From positions 43,757,716-43,821,715 of the forward strand of contig OZ026530.1 of NCBI GenBank assembly GCA_964019695.1: DNA of 64,000 bases, written 5' to 3'. The first letter of the stretch is position 1, and every line of letters starts with the position of its first letter. Origin of the DNA: Loripinus fragilis (Eukaryota; Mollusca; Bivalvia; Lucinida; Lucinidae). The notes beneath the pieces are model-generated. The model made no database searches, had not been told where the DNA came from, and saw only the letters and a program-made list of their open reading frames with translations. The position numbers were made by a program, and so were the translations under genes. Below, in pieces: positions 30,942-41,968 of the stretch.

Positions 30942-31037
30942 CTATGCAGTGAAGCTAGTTAATTATGTACATTTTTGTTGTTCCAAGTAAGCTTTTTTGT
31001 CATAAAATTGTGTTTATTTTCTTATCCATCAATTTAA

Positions 31038-31087
31038 ACAAATGTTTTGGGTGCTTAAATGAACCCTCTGAGTACCCAAAACATGTG
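31038..31087. mobile_element. CTCAAAAGAACC foldback element, copy 5 (shortened stem)
   Basis: AAATGTTTTGGGTGCTTAAA and TGAACCCTCTGAGTACCC, AAAACATGTGTTTTAGTTGA. The distal half of the hairpin is deleted, but the flanks match other copies. Confidence 0.75.
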
Positions 31088-31233
31088 TTTTAGTTGAGAA
31101 ATAAGAATTTTTTTAGTTACACTTACATGTACAGGTCATTTTTGTGATTATTTTCAAAATATGTCATGGCTAGCTGACATGTTGTATATTACCATAATGT
31201 GTTCAAATTTCAATGATGTCTTTCATTTGCCAG

Positions 31234-31288
31234 GGATGTTATTGTTGCCAGTTTTAAAGCTGTTGAGGATTTATGCCGCCTGATGAGT
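31234..31288 (+). CDS. Possible truncated coding exon
   Basis: After an acceptor-like TCTTTCATTTGCCAG, an open frame reads DVIVASFKAVEDLCRLMS and ends where foldback copy 6 begins. There is no good donor. It could be an exon remnant cut by the insertion or a chance frame. Not recognised. Confidence 0.25.
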
Positions 31289-31935
31289 GTGCGTAATTTA
31301 AAGTGTTTTTTCTTATAACTCAACCAAAACATATCGTCGTTCGGGAGTCAAAATCTCGTATCTTTGATTGTCGCATTTTTCAGGAGAGACAAAAATCTGA
31401 ATAAAATTTGCTATAAGTGTCCTATATTGCTGAAAGTCAGACAGGATTATATTTAGTAACATCCAAAATCAATGTTATTGGTGTTTTGAACTTCCAATAA
31501 AGATTTCTTCGTCATCATGAAGAGTTTCACTTGAGTTAATTTATAATCACGACATTTTGAGCATACTTTCATGGTAAACCATCCAGTTAAGACATTTTGA
31601 GCATCTTTTTATAGCAAAACCTTGTATAATGATAAAATGATCACCAAAATAATGGTATTTTTCATAGATACTATATTTTGAAGCATGATTGGTGCTTTTT
31701 GGTCTAGAGCTACGAGAATTTGACAGAATGTGCGCCATGCGTTTGGTATTCCCGCTTTGCCAAAAAGTCCTTTTGGTAAAATTCAGTTACGAGGTTTTGA
31801 CTCCCTTTGAGGATATGTTGTGAGTACTCAAAAGAACCCTCTCAATGAGGTTGATCTTATGAGCACCAACATTACATGTTTAAATTTATGGGTAAGAAAA
31901 TAATTACAATTTCACACTCAAAAAGTTTCGTTATC
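31285..31935. mobile_element. CTCAAAAGAACC foldback element, copy 6, split by an insertion
   Basis: The left part (TTATAACTCAACCAAAACAT) ends at 31334 and the right part (ATATGTTGTGAGTACTCA and onward to GGGTAAGAAAATAATTACAA) resumes at 31813. Joined, they match copy 3. Confidence 0.8.
31335..31812. mobile_element. 478-bp MITE inserted in foldback copy 6
   Basis: Ends share GGGAGTCAAAAYCTCGTA in inverted orientation. ATAT is duplicated at 31331-31334 and 31813-31816. Inside, CATTTTGAGCAT-type phrases repeat twice (about 31552 and 31592). Confidence 0.85.
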
Positions 31936-31945
31936 TAGTCCTATG

Positions 31946-32056
31946 GGGGATTACCATGGGTCAGTTGGTAGAGTGTGGAGCTCATGATCATGAGGTCGTA
32001 GGCTCAAATCTCTTTGTCAGTACTGTGTTGTGTCCTTGAGCATACTACTTAGTACT
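31946..32056 (+). mobile_element. SINE fragment with a different tRNA-like head
   Basis: The head reads GGGTCAGTTGGTAGAGTG and GTCGTAGGCTCAAATC, then GTGTTGTGTCCTTGAGCA and ACTTAGTACTGG, where the next MITE interrupts it. Confidence 0.65.
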
Positions 32057-32302
32057 GGCCCTGAGGTTATAAAACTTTCCCTGCTCAACTCAGCTGAGCA
32101 CGAAATTTATCCTGCTGATAAATGTTCAAATGCAAACAATTGTTGGCAATTTAACATTTATCAGCATGATAAATACAACATCTGAGATACTTAAAGCAAT
32201 AAACTTCTTCATTTGTCGGTATTTTAGTTTTTATGAGCAGTTGAAATTTCCTGCTCGGCTGAGTTGAGTACAAAAAAGTTTTATAACCTTGAGGCCTGGT
32301 TC
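32057..32302. mobile_element. GAGCACGAAATTT MITE, copy 2, inserted in a SINE
   Basis: The left end CCCTGAGGTTATAAAACTTT and CTCAGCTGAGCACGAAATTT is matched on the right by AAATTTCCTGCTCGGCTGAG and TTTTATAACCTTGAGGCC. It separates ACTTAGTACTGG from TGGTTCAA, so it landed within the SINE; the duplication is 1-3 bases and ambiguous. Confidence 0.8.
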
Positions 32303-32591
32303 AATGCAAACTTTTTGTGGTTTAAGTTATTTTAGCTGGCAGCATTAACATCCCTTTATTGTGTTATACTTTGTTTGTGCCATAATTAGTGATTATACAT
32401 TTTAGAACTTTTTGACTTGTGACCATTACATTTAAATACCTCGATCCTAATTGATTGAGTCTGCACTTGGGCTGCACCTAAACTTGTTCATTTTGTATTT
32501 CAAGGGGTCACAGGTGGAAATGTCAAAACATACTTCTGTCCCTGAAGATAGATTATATCGTATGCAGCATTTCATCTGTGCATTCACTGTT

Positions 32592-32802
32592 CATTGGCAG
32601 ATCCAGAGGGGGTTCCCTTGAACCCCCCTCCCCACCCCCAAGTTTTAAATATGCTATGAAAATGAAATAATTTGGTCTCGGTGAGACCAAATTATTTGAT
32701 TATCAAGGGATATATAAGAAAATTTAGATAAAATCAGCAAAGTGAACCCCCACACCATTATGCATTTGAACCCCCTGTTCAGAAATCCTGGATCAGCCCC
32801 TG
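32592..32802. mobile_element. GGCGGATCC-type MITE, copy 2
   Basis: It runs from TTGGCAGATCCAGAGGGGG to CCTGGATCAGCCCCTG with a central hairpin, AATAATTTGGTCTC / GAGACCAAATTATT. Confidence 0.75.
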
Positions 32803-32897
32803 ATGTTTGCCTACATACCTGTATACTGGTATCCAGAATGAAAAGGGTTAGGAAAGCATTGGTCTTTAGCTTCCAATTGATTACACAGCTTGAGGAC

Positions 32898-33275
32898 AGG
32901 GAGCGCAGTGGCTCAGTGGTAGAGTGCTTATCTTGAGACCAAAGGGCCGAGCATTTAATCCCTTTGTCGCGACTGGTTTAATAAATTCAATAATACAGGA
33001 ACATGAATGGTAGATTCTATTTATCATATGGCCATAAAAATACATTGAAATTGCGCTTTAGCATGAAAACACTAAGATTTTGTCATATACATGTATATGC
33101 GATGGTATACGGCAATCAGTATATAACTCCCTATGTCATGTGACAAAAGATTTTGTGCACCTCATTGTCATCTCATTATATATTCAAAACGCTTATTACT
33201 GGTTTGACCCAGGTAGACGTACCCATCATGACATGACAGAAAATTTGTTGACTGGGATATAAAAAAACAAATCAA
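32898..33275 (+). mobile_element. SINE copy interrupted by about 230 bp
   Basis: The head (GGGAGCGCAGTGGCTCAGTG, GTAGAGTGCTTATC) and tail (ACTGGTTTGACCCAGGTAG, AAATTTGTTGACTGGGA) of the 30735 SINE are separated by an insert (about 32965-33195). The insert begins TTGTCGCGAC and GGTTTAATAAATTCAATAAT, which recurs at about 48732-48800 and so is a dispersed repeat itself. Confidence 0.75.
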
Positions 33276-33490
33276 GTAAACACATATTCGAAATGGCCAC
33301 ACTATTAGGTTATTTATTCAAACTTGACTTATCAGTAACTTTCATATTATTGAACCAATTTTGTTGAAGTTTGCAATAAAATTGTTTGAGAGATTAAGTC
33401 CAGATTTTTTAATTAGTTGATTTACAAACCCCTCCGACTGTAATTGTCCGGAAAGTAGAAAAAAAATTCTAAAATTGTTTTAAAAAATTT

Positions 33491-33764
33491 TATCCACAGA
33501 CTCTAGATATTATTTTTCGTTGATTTTGTTTTGTTTTTGTGATTTGATTCTTTATGTCCCATCAACAATCTTTCAGTTAAACGGGGATGTGACTTCCTGG
33601 GTTGAACCAGTACTAAGCTAGGATTAATGTGTTAACTTAGTACTGGTTCAACCCAGGAAGACCCGTCCCTGTTTAACTGAAAGATTGTTGATGGGAGGTT
33701 AAGAATCAAATCAAACAAACAAAACAAAATCAACAAAAAAAGTAATATTTAGAGTCTGTGGATA
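33491..33764. repeat. 274-bp palindrome containing an inverted duplicate of a SINE tail
   Basis: Two arms of about 128 bases flank an 18-base spacer (33618-33635). Each arm holds the SINE 3' part (AGTACTGGTTCAACCC, AACTGAAAGATTGTTG, GAATCAAATCAAA) and continues into the same non-SINE flank (ATCCACAGACTCT / AGAGTCTGTGGAT). Confidence 0.92.
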
Positions 33765-33954
33765 AATAATAAAAAAAAAAGAATCTGTCTTTATATTTGA
33801 GAGTTACACTGCTAAAAGTGATGTCTGTAATGGCCTGACCAAATGTTTAGGAAAATTATGAAATATTTAAGGATTTAATACAGACTGTTGGTTTACTAAA
33901 CTAGTTTTACTGTTATTTTCTGGAGATATTTAAAAAAAAAAGAAGCTCTGAAAA

Positions 33955-35012
33955 TGACCAACCGAAGGCTCATGGGTGAGCTAATAGTATACCAGTCACT
34001 CTGGGCTCCGTCCGTCCGTCAACATTTTCAAACATCTTCACTGCTGAAACCACTGGGCCAATTGAACTCAAATTTCATATGAAGACTCCTTAGGATAGGT
34101 GAACAAAAATTGGTTCAAATGGTCCTTGTCACATGACCAAGATGGCGGTGTTCCATATATGGTAAAAACCCTTTAAAAATCTTCTTCAGAACCAGAAAGC
34201 CCATGACCTTGGGACTTGGTTTGTAGCATTGGGGGTGTGGGGCCTATCAAGTTTGTTCAAATGATGATCCTAGGTTGACCTTGAACTACTTAATGTCAAG
34301 GTCAAATTTGCATTTAAATGAGAAATTTTTTGAAAAGTTGATTTTTTGAATCTTGTTGAAGCCAAAGTCATCATTCTTAGTTAATATGTTAAACCTAATG
34401 AAACAATTGCTATAAATAAGTTTCAAAGGTCAAGGTTGACCTTTGGCCTTTCAAGATGGCCACCACGCCTATTCATACTAAAAACCCTTTAAATATCTTC
34501 CCTGGAACCAAAAGGCCAATGGCCTTGGGAATTGGTGTGTAGCAATGGGGATGTGGGCCCTACCAGGTTGCTCAACTGATCAATCTAGGTTGACCTTTAC
34601 CTTATTTATGGCAAGGACAAATTTGATTCCTAAAGCATTTATAAGGGAAAATCTTGAAATGTTCATTTTGCTATATCTGTTTAAGGCGAAATCATAAAAC
34701 TTGCGAGAAATGTTAAACCTAATGAGACAATGTTTTTTTTTAAGTACCAAATGTCAAGCTGACCTTTGACCTTTTATCCAAGGCCATTCATTTGGACTGC
34801 CACATACCTATCTAAACATCTTTTTATCAGAAATCACTGGGCTGTTTGATTGAGTATCCATTAGATTGTTTTAGGTCAATTGACCAAAATGGCCGCAACC
34901 GCAAAATGTGGTAAAACAAATTATGTTTCATTATAAGCTGTAGTTGATCTTGACCGATTTTAACATTATTAAGGAGATCAGGTGAGGGCTTCAGGACCTT
35001 CAGGTCCTCTAG
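33955..35012 (+). repeat. AGCTCACC-type repeat with ~330-bp internal units
   Basis: It starts near CCGAAGGCTCATGGGTGAGC and ends GGTGAGGGCTTCAGGACC, CAGGTCCTCTAG. Units containing AAGATGGCGG / AAGATGGCCACC and ACCCTTTAAATATCTTC, CCTTGGGAATTGG repeat about every 330 bases. No ORF. It is the same superfamily as 29229-30075. Confidence 0.8.
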
Positions 35013-35288
35013 TTTATTTTTGCGTCCACTCGACCCTAAATCATGTGTATCAACTAATAAAAAAAATCTGTTCTAAGCCTGCAATTCCTAACACATTTAC
35101 TTTTTGATAAGCCGAAGGATTTCCCTTTAAGGTCCATTATTTTCAGTCCACTCAATCAGTTATGATTAGAACATTTCTTTTATTTAAAAGTTCAGCAAGA
35201 CCTTTTATTAAATAAAACAACATTGTTCAGTTTTGTTTGCTTGTGTTTTGAGAAAATTAAAACTGTAAATACATGTACATGCACTGAG

Positions 35289-35503
35289 TGCCAACCAATA
35301 GTGACAGTGACGAAATGTGATGTTTACAATTGTTAAGTAAAACATTAACTTGTACACTCCACTTCAGATAATGGGAATCGACAGATCACTTGTGTATTAA
35401 TCCTATCCTGTGGATGGGATTAATACACAAGCGATCTATCGATTCTAAGTCCTTGATAACTTTGTAAACAAAACATGATGTCACTGTCACTCTTGGCTGG
35501 CAG
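35289..35503. mobile_element. Foldback MITE with GTGACAGTGAC ends and an inner hairpin
   Basis: Outer ends CCAACCAATAGTGACAGTG and CACTGTCACTCTTGGCTGG are inverted. An inner hairpin at 35372-35450 pairs TTGTGTATTAATCCTATCC with GGATGGGATTAATACACAA. Almost the whole 215 bp can fold. Confidence 0.88.
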
Positions 35504-35646
35504 AACAGTATTTCAGGACCAAAATGATTCTGTATCTTAGGAGCTGTATAGTTTGCGTGGGATAAGAGTAGATTGATGTAGACTATTCTAACACACCTCA
35601 CCTATAAAGAGCACATGGTAAAAAACGTGATATATCAAACAATATA

Positions 35647-38600
35647 GGCCACTGGCTGGATATGGTTTACCTCCCCCCCCCCAGGGGGAATTTTGTAGAC
35701 CATATTTTTCTTGAAGCCCAATGTCTTGCAAGGATTTTGCAACATGTTAGCCCTCTGACAATGGCAGCGTTAAGCTGTAACAGCCTGTTACATACGTTAC
35801 CATACAAAACATTTGATAATTAAATTTCTTTTTACGACTTCAGAAAAGTGCAAAAGATAAGGTAAGATTTCAAAATTGGTTGTATTTTCTAAATAAGCTA
35901 TTACTGGGCCACAGATAATGACATTTGAAAACAAATATAGTCACCCCCGATGTAGTGTATGTTACATTTTTTCATTGAACCCCCTTTTAAATGATAAATG
36001 CATCTAATATAGTTTGTCTTAAATTTTATTGAAACCAGTTTATGTTAATTAATTTGGCATTACATTAAAGATTTTTTATTTACCTTTTCAAAACTGCAAG
36101 CATTTCGTTTCTATCTTATATACTTTTTGAGGTATTAGATGATGAACATGGTACCCCCATATCACAGAAAAATGTAAAATGTAATTCTCCAGGCCTCATG
36201 CTGGCTATAGACCACACTTCCCCCCTGGGGGAATTTCGTACACTATGATTTCCAGATACTAAATTATATAAGCCACAAAATGAAATATGTTAGCCCTCGG
36301 AGAGTGGCAGCGTTAGCGGGTAACATCATGTTACGTACGTTACCCGCAAAATAACATTAAATTTTCCTGATAATGTCTCCAACATGACATATTCACACTT
36401 TTTTTGAAGGTTTAAGAACTTCTTATAGCACAGTTACATAATTTTTAGCATTTATTTTATAAATGTCTTGAGTTTTTGCCGTTGTATATGTTACTTAGTG
36501 TTTTATATGTTATATCCAAGTATCAGTATGGCAGTTATTGACTATACATGTTTTACATCCGCAAGTGAATATAGTAAATCTATAAGGCTGCAATGCAAAT
36601 GAATTAAGGTTCCTTATTATGGTGTCTTACACTATTTTACAGCCCAGGTTACATACGTTACTCTCTGAAAACCATTAAACATTCAAGATATGGTCTCCAA
36701 CACGACCTGCTTGTACTTATTTGCATGCTGGCACAGGTCCATGTACTTCTTTTTACTCTAGCTCATTTTCTGAGGAAGTAACTCAAAACATAAACTTCCA
36801 TAAACCCTCTTTTCTTTTATAGAGACATCAAATATAGTTGACATAATACTCATGGAAAGTTTTTAACATTCAGTGCAACGTGCGATTAACAGCTTAAAAG
36901 ATCAAAGAAAACCCATCAGGTAGAAGTTCTAGAGCAAGCCTTCATATATTATCCAAGGGTTTTAAAGAATTTTCCTATACAACTTATTACTCCTCTATCA
37001 GATTTATCTTGCAAAGATTTTACAATATGCTAGCACTCTGGTAATGGCACCATTACCCTGTAACAGCCAATTATATATATTACTCATCAACATCTTTGAT
37101 AATTTTAGTAAATGACATGACTTCTGAAAAGTGCAAACCATAGGGTAAGATTTCCAAATTGGCTATATCATCCAAGTAAGCTATTTTTGCATCACAGATA
37201 TGGACCTTTTAAAACAAATATGCACCCCAAAGTGTTAGGTATGTTACTTTTTTTCATTATTCCTATATAAATGATTTATGAAACTAATATAGTTTGATAT
37301 TTTTTTAATGTGAATGTGCTTTCTAACTCATTTTGCATTAAAGAGTGTTCAAGTACCTTTTGGAAACTGCAAATATTATGTTTCTATCTTTTATAAGGTT
37401 TGAGTTGTTGAGTTTTGAACATGGTAACCCCATATCACACAAAATGTGAAATATAATTCTGTGGCTCTTTTGTTAGGGTACAATCAAGTTCTCTTTCACC
37501 CAGAGGTACTGGATTTCCTTCCCATTTATTTTCCACACATTTTGTCCATATCTGGAAAGCCTCACTTGTTTTCATGGGAAAGACTTGATAGTTCAATCTT
37601 TGTATGTACATCTTAAGGACAGAAAAGCAGGGTGGAGGTAAGCTCATGTTCATGCCATTTGAAATAGTCAGTATATGTGTATGGCTTTGGTACTTTTTCA
37701 GAAGCATGTCGTACTGCAGCTTATTCACAATTACGTAAATAGGACATGTTAGGGCTTCATATCACCGATAGTGCCTTGAGCAATTCTTTATTTGTTTTCC
37801 TACCCTTCTTGAAATGTTGATGAACTAGTGGGGGAGGGGTTCTCTATCAGTTTGATAGGAATAACCTTTCCGTAGTACTAACACATCGGCACATTTGTAA
37901 TGTCACAATCTGTAAAACAGTGTATTACTGTAGATCTCTTCCCCCATATTCTGGCCAATGCTGTTGACATTTAGAAGGTGCACCTTTTGTTGCATGCACC
38001 ATTGTTGAACAAAACACCCAGGTTATCCTCTGCAAGAATGTTTGTAAGACTGTATAGACTGCTGCTTATACATTATATATATGTATCAGTGACAAAACCA
38101 ACATGCCCTGCCTTTAGTGCCTGGTTGAATACTGGTGCCATCAGATCCATGAAGGTGACAGGAAAAGCTATTATGCTCTGTAGTTACGGCATTAAAATCA
38201 ACGTTATGTACAGCACTACATTGCCAATCTAATGTTGGTTCAATGTGTGATTGCAAGCCATGCTGAAGTTTGGACTTGTCAGTTTTGGTGGAAATTCTAT
38301 CAGGAGTTGACAGTGACCATGGTACAGGTCCCAGAAGGAACGGCAGTGTCAACGCAAGGTCAACATTATGTCCAATAGAAAGAAGGTCATGCTTACCAAA
38401 GACGCTCCTTTAAGCTCTCATCTGGCTGTTTACGTTTTGTAAATTGGGCAATTCTTCTTGCTTGACCTCGCAAGCATCAAAACTTTATTAGCTTGTAGCA
38501 TTTTATGGGGGATGTGAAAGACAGAATTTTTTAAATGAAACAGCCTTCCTGCCAATGTCATCAGCCTCAATAAGATCCTTAGCTTTGTCAGGCTTAGCAG

Positions 38601-40020
38601 GCACACCGAAAGAAAACAGTACAGTTCATTGCCTTCAAAACTAGAACTAAAAGGATTGGTGAAGCCTGAAACTGCCTCTAGTACTCATTCTACTTTGCAT
38701 CTGAGCAGATTGAATATTTCATTTCAGTGCATTGAAGAGTTGTTTCAATATATTGAGCTCTGATGTGATGAGTAATACACCATTTCATCTGTAGTACAAA
38801 GCGTAGTTCTAGTTGCTGAAGCCTATAATACCTCTTTATTGTTAGCCCGATAGTTATGTCAAAAGCATTTCTCAAACAAAGAACCAATGGTTGTGACACA
38901 CTAAACCCATTTTGTTCGAGAAGTTCTTTGCATCTAAGATGTGTATCAAATTTATGAGTGTAATCAGTTACACAGGTACATATTGTGCGTAGTTGTTGTC
39001 ATCCTTTGCAATGAACATTGGGAACAAGGCATACAAATAGAGATGACATGCAATTCAAAGTTGTTTTCCTTGTAGCCCTAATCAGTGTCAACACCATCTG
39101 AATCATATCCATATATCTTGCCCAGAACTGAGCTGTTTCACAGTGACTGTCTTTCAGAACTCCCGATTTGAATGCATGGTATCTATACTGTTTATGTGAG
39201 CAAACAGCAAAGGTTGATAGATCACATTATATTATTAGTTTAAGTCACCATAAATTAATAAGGAACTTCAATTTATTTCAGCCTTATAAATTTTCTAAAT
39301 TCTCTGACAGACTTTATACATGTAAAGTCAACAGCCTCTATACAGATACTCAGAATAACTTATGTATCATTTAGTAACACACATAACAGTTAAAGCTCAA
39401 GGCATTTATTAAATGAATACTTAAAATAGGTAAACCCTGCTAAAAGAAGTACATAAACCTGTGCAAGCATGCAAATAAGTATAAACAGGGCTTGTTAGAG
39501 ACATTAACTTAAATGTTTAATGCTATTTTGAAGGTAACGTACATAACATGGACCTGATAAATAGTGTAAGCGACCATAATAAAGAACTTTAAATAATTTT
39601 AATAGCAGCCTTATAGATTTACTATATTCTGTGACAGATGTAATACACGTATAGTCAATAAATACCATACTGATACTTTGAGATAACGCAGGAAACACTA
39701 AGTAACGTATACAACGTTAATTACTCAAGATATTTATAAAATTAATACTAAAAATATGTAACTGTGCTATAAGAAGTTCATAAACCTGTGTCAGCATGCA
39801 AATATGTACGAACATGTCATGGTTAAGACATTATCAGGGACGTTTAATGCTATTTTGGGGGGTAACGTATATAACGTGCTGTTATACGTTAACGCTGCCA
39901 CTCTCAGAGGGCTTACATCTTTTATTTTGTGTCTTATATAATGTAGTTTCAGAAAATCATAGTGTACAAAATTCCCCCTGGGGGGGGGGGGGAGGGGGGT
40001 CTATAGCCAGCTCAAGGCCT
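35647..40020. mobile_element. Element E: large TIR element with repeated GTTACRTACGTTAC motifs
   Basis: 36192-36360 (GGCCTCATGCTGGCTATAGA, CCCCTGGGGGAATTTCGTAC, GAGAGTGGCAGCGTTAGC, TTACGTACGTTACCC) is the inverse of 39838-40020, a terminal repeat of about 180 bp. A similar left end at 35647 and the following 36190 end match an internal stretch at about 36920-37450, so the left side contains tandem copies of 500-700-bp units. The motif occurs near 35787, 36330, 36648, 39534, 39702 and 39862. The interior carries the decayed coding region 37441-39160. Confidence 0.85.
37441..39160 (-). pseudogene. Decayed minus-strand coding region of element E
   Basis: Read from about 39160 downward, several frames give protein-like segments in a sensible order: VLKDSHCETAQFWARYMD; CKELLEQNGFSVSQPLVLC followed by RNAFDITIGLTIKR; LPFLLGPVPWSLSTPD with TDKSKLQHGLQSH; and SLPPPCFSVLKMYIQRLNYQ. 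From memory these resemble an uncharacterised, transposon-linked protein family common in bivalve and anthozoan predictions, with a VDITIEQTIN-like motif and an LPPT...HVKRANYQ-like end. The function of that family is unknown to me. Stops and frameshifts separate the pieces. The family link is tentative; that this is a degenerate coding region is firmer. Confidence 0.55.
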
Positions 40021-40241
40021 AATAATCCACAGTTTTGAAAGCGTGAGGAAAACGAGCGCTAGCTGACGTAATTTATTGCTGTAAAATGACGTCATTCATG
40101 GGGTTATACGGTGTAGCGTTGTATTTATGCTTGAAAGACGTTACAAATACATGTAAATGTATGTGACACAGTCCAACTATTGGCGGGAATTATTCAGTGC
40201 AATGGCGGAAAGTTGGAAGAAACTGAAGACTTCAACTGTTT
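40021..40241. other. Short intergenic spacer
   Basis: No recognised feature. It is slightly richer in GC and contains two TGACGTAAT / TGACGTCAT-type sites. Confidence 0.35.
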
Positions 40242-40471
40242 ATCATAACCAAATCGTGCCCGTTATACTTAAGAAATAGATCAGCTCTAGCAGTGAATTC
40301 TTGTGTAATAATGCACTGTTTGTCGGTTGGTTGTTTGAAGATAAATCACTCGCGCTGCCCGCACTTGTGATTTGACCTTTACAACTGACCTCCAAACTGA
40401 ATTATTACACAACAATTCACTGCTAGAGCTGATCTATCTCTTAAGTTTAACAGGCACGATTTGGTTATGAT
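40242..40471. mobile_element. 230-bp MITE with 73-bp near-perfect inverted ends
   Basis: ATCATAACCAAATCGTGCC, then CTTAAGAAATAGATCAGCTC and TAGCAGTGAATTCTTGTGTA on the left are matched almost base for base on the right. No ORF. Confidence 0.93.
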
Positions 40472-40732
40472 ATATTGTTGATTGGGTCATATTTAGTACA
40501 CAATAGGATAAAACCTACTTTGCCACTCTTCTCTTATCGTTCGCTTACTTTATATGCGTATGTGCTGGTTAATACACCGAGGAGGCACCTCTCGTGTCTG
40601 GACTGTCACAGGTTTAGATGAACACACTTTTTGAGCATAAAGTTGTAAATATGCATTGTCACTTTCCCATTGGTATCCTGGGTCAGGTGTGGTACTTGAT
40701 TGTATCGATTCCTGATCTTTGCACCCTTACTT

Positions 40733-40981
40733 ACTTTGGTGAAAGTTTTCAGGATTAATCCTGAATTCAGGATTTTGAGGCTGACTTTCCATAGAAAATC
40801 AGCCTCAAAATGCTGAATTAGGCAGATTATAATAGATTCTCAGATTTGTTTTCAGATTATCTAAACACAATTAATCACTTAAACATGAAATTGTTAATTA
40901 TTATAGGTTCCCTGCAAGTTTTAAAACTTGAATTTCTAAAGTTCAGGATTTTTTGAAATTTTTAACTTTAACCCATGAATA
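40733..40981. mobile_element. Family G element, copy 3 (uninterrupted)
   Basis: GGTGAAAGTTTTCAGGATTA, ATCCTGAATTCAGGATTTTG, hairpin GAGGCTGACT / AGTCAGCC-type, right end TTAACCCATGAATATG. It serves as the empty-site reference for the insertion at 15151-16293. A hairpin-less fragment of the CTCAAAAGAACC family follows at 40990-41060. Confidence 0.8.
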
Positions 40982-41249
40982 TGTTCTTTCCCATCAGTTT
41001 TAGCATGTTTTGGTTAAGAAATAAGGAAATATTTTTTTGATACATACTCTTAACTAAAGCTAATGGGCCTGACTGTTTAATTTTGATGGCCAAACAATAA
41101 TTGAGAATATCGAAATGGTAATGGTTGAGGGCAAATTTTAACTTAATTGAATGCCCTTAAATATTATGTTTTGGGCAGTCAAAACTTATATTTGTTAAAA
41201 TTTTCCAGAATAGCTGGTAAGCTGGTGTTGGCTAGGAAAATGGGCTCAA

Positions 41250-41440
41250 GGTTAGCTTTGTGATTCTCTGATGCAATCATCTGTCGTCCTTCAGCTGTCT
41301 GTCGTCCGTTAGTCAACAATGCTTAGAATTGGATGACATTTCACCAAACATTTGAGGTTGTTCAAAGATTTGAATAGTTCTTGCATGACCCTCTCTCAAG
41401 ATCGTCCAAATTTATTTGATCTTCAACGAACATGGCCCCT
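41250..41440 (+). repeat. AGCTCACC-type repeat, 5' fragment
   Basis: GGGCTCAAGGTTAGCTTTGT, CTGTCGTCCGTTAGTCAAC and GACATTTCACCAAACATTTG match the start of this superfamily. The matching 3' end (GACTCAGGTGAGCGACCCAG) is at about 43950-43988, so the copy may be split by 41440-43600. Confidence 0.6.
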
Positions 41441-41897
41441 AGGGTTAGTTTTTCATTTTATACAATATAAAGAGAAAACTATAACACTTTCTTGTCAGTA
41501 TCAGTGATTTTTTTTTGCAAGATTGGGAAAATTAGCGTGGCAAACCCCTAAATTGGGGAATATGTTATAGTGCACAATTATGACATATTTGGTAAAAAAA
41601 TAGCTATTACACATACTATTGCCATTAAATTGAAGGAGAATGTCATCATGTAGCTTGTGTGTGAATGGAAATGCAGTCTTAATTCTTTTTTTTTTTTTGA
41701 AGATTGGGATTTTTTTTCAGAATTGGGTAAAAAGTACCTAGATTCCATTGAGAATGAGGCCGGATTTCGGCTCCTGAGAACACAAAAAATCCCCGGTCAT
41801 GCGTGGATCCAGAATGTTTTGTCTGAGGGTTCCACTTTTGACAAGGTGTTTATTTAGTTTTTCTTAGTTTTAAGAGGGGCTCCAAACACCACTTAAA

Positions 41898-41968
41898 GCG
41901 GGCATTCATTGGCTCGCCAACGAAACGTCATTTAAATGGCGTTTCGCTGGTGTGCCAATGATTGCTCA
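41898..41968. repeat. Foldback hairpin, GGCGTTTC family, copy 2
   Basis: CATTCATTGGCTCGCCAACG and AAACGTCATTT pair with AAATGGCGTTTCGCTGG and CCAATGATTG. It lies next to a GGATCCGCCCATG-ended MITE remnant (about 41996-42107). Confidence 0.85.
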
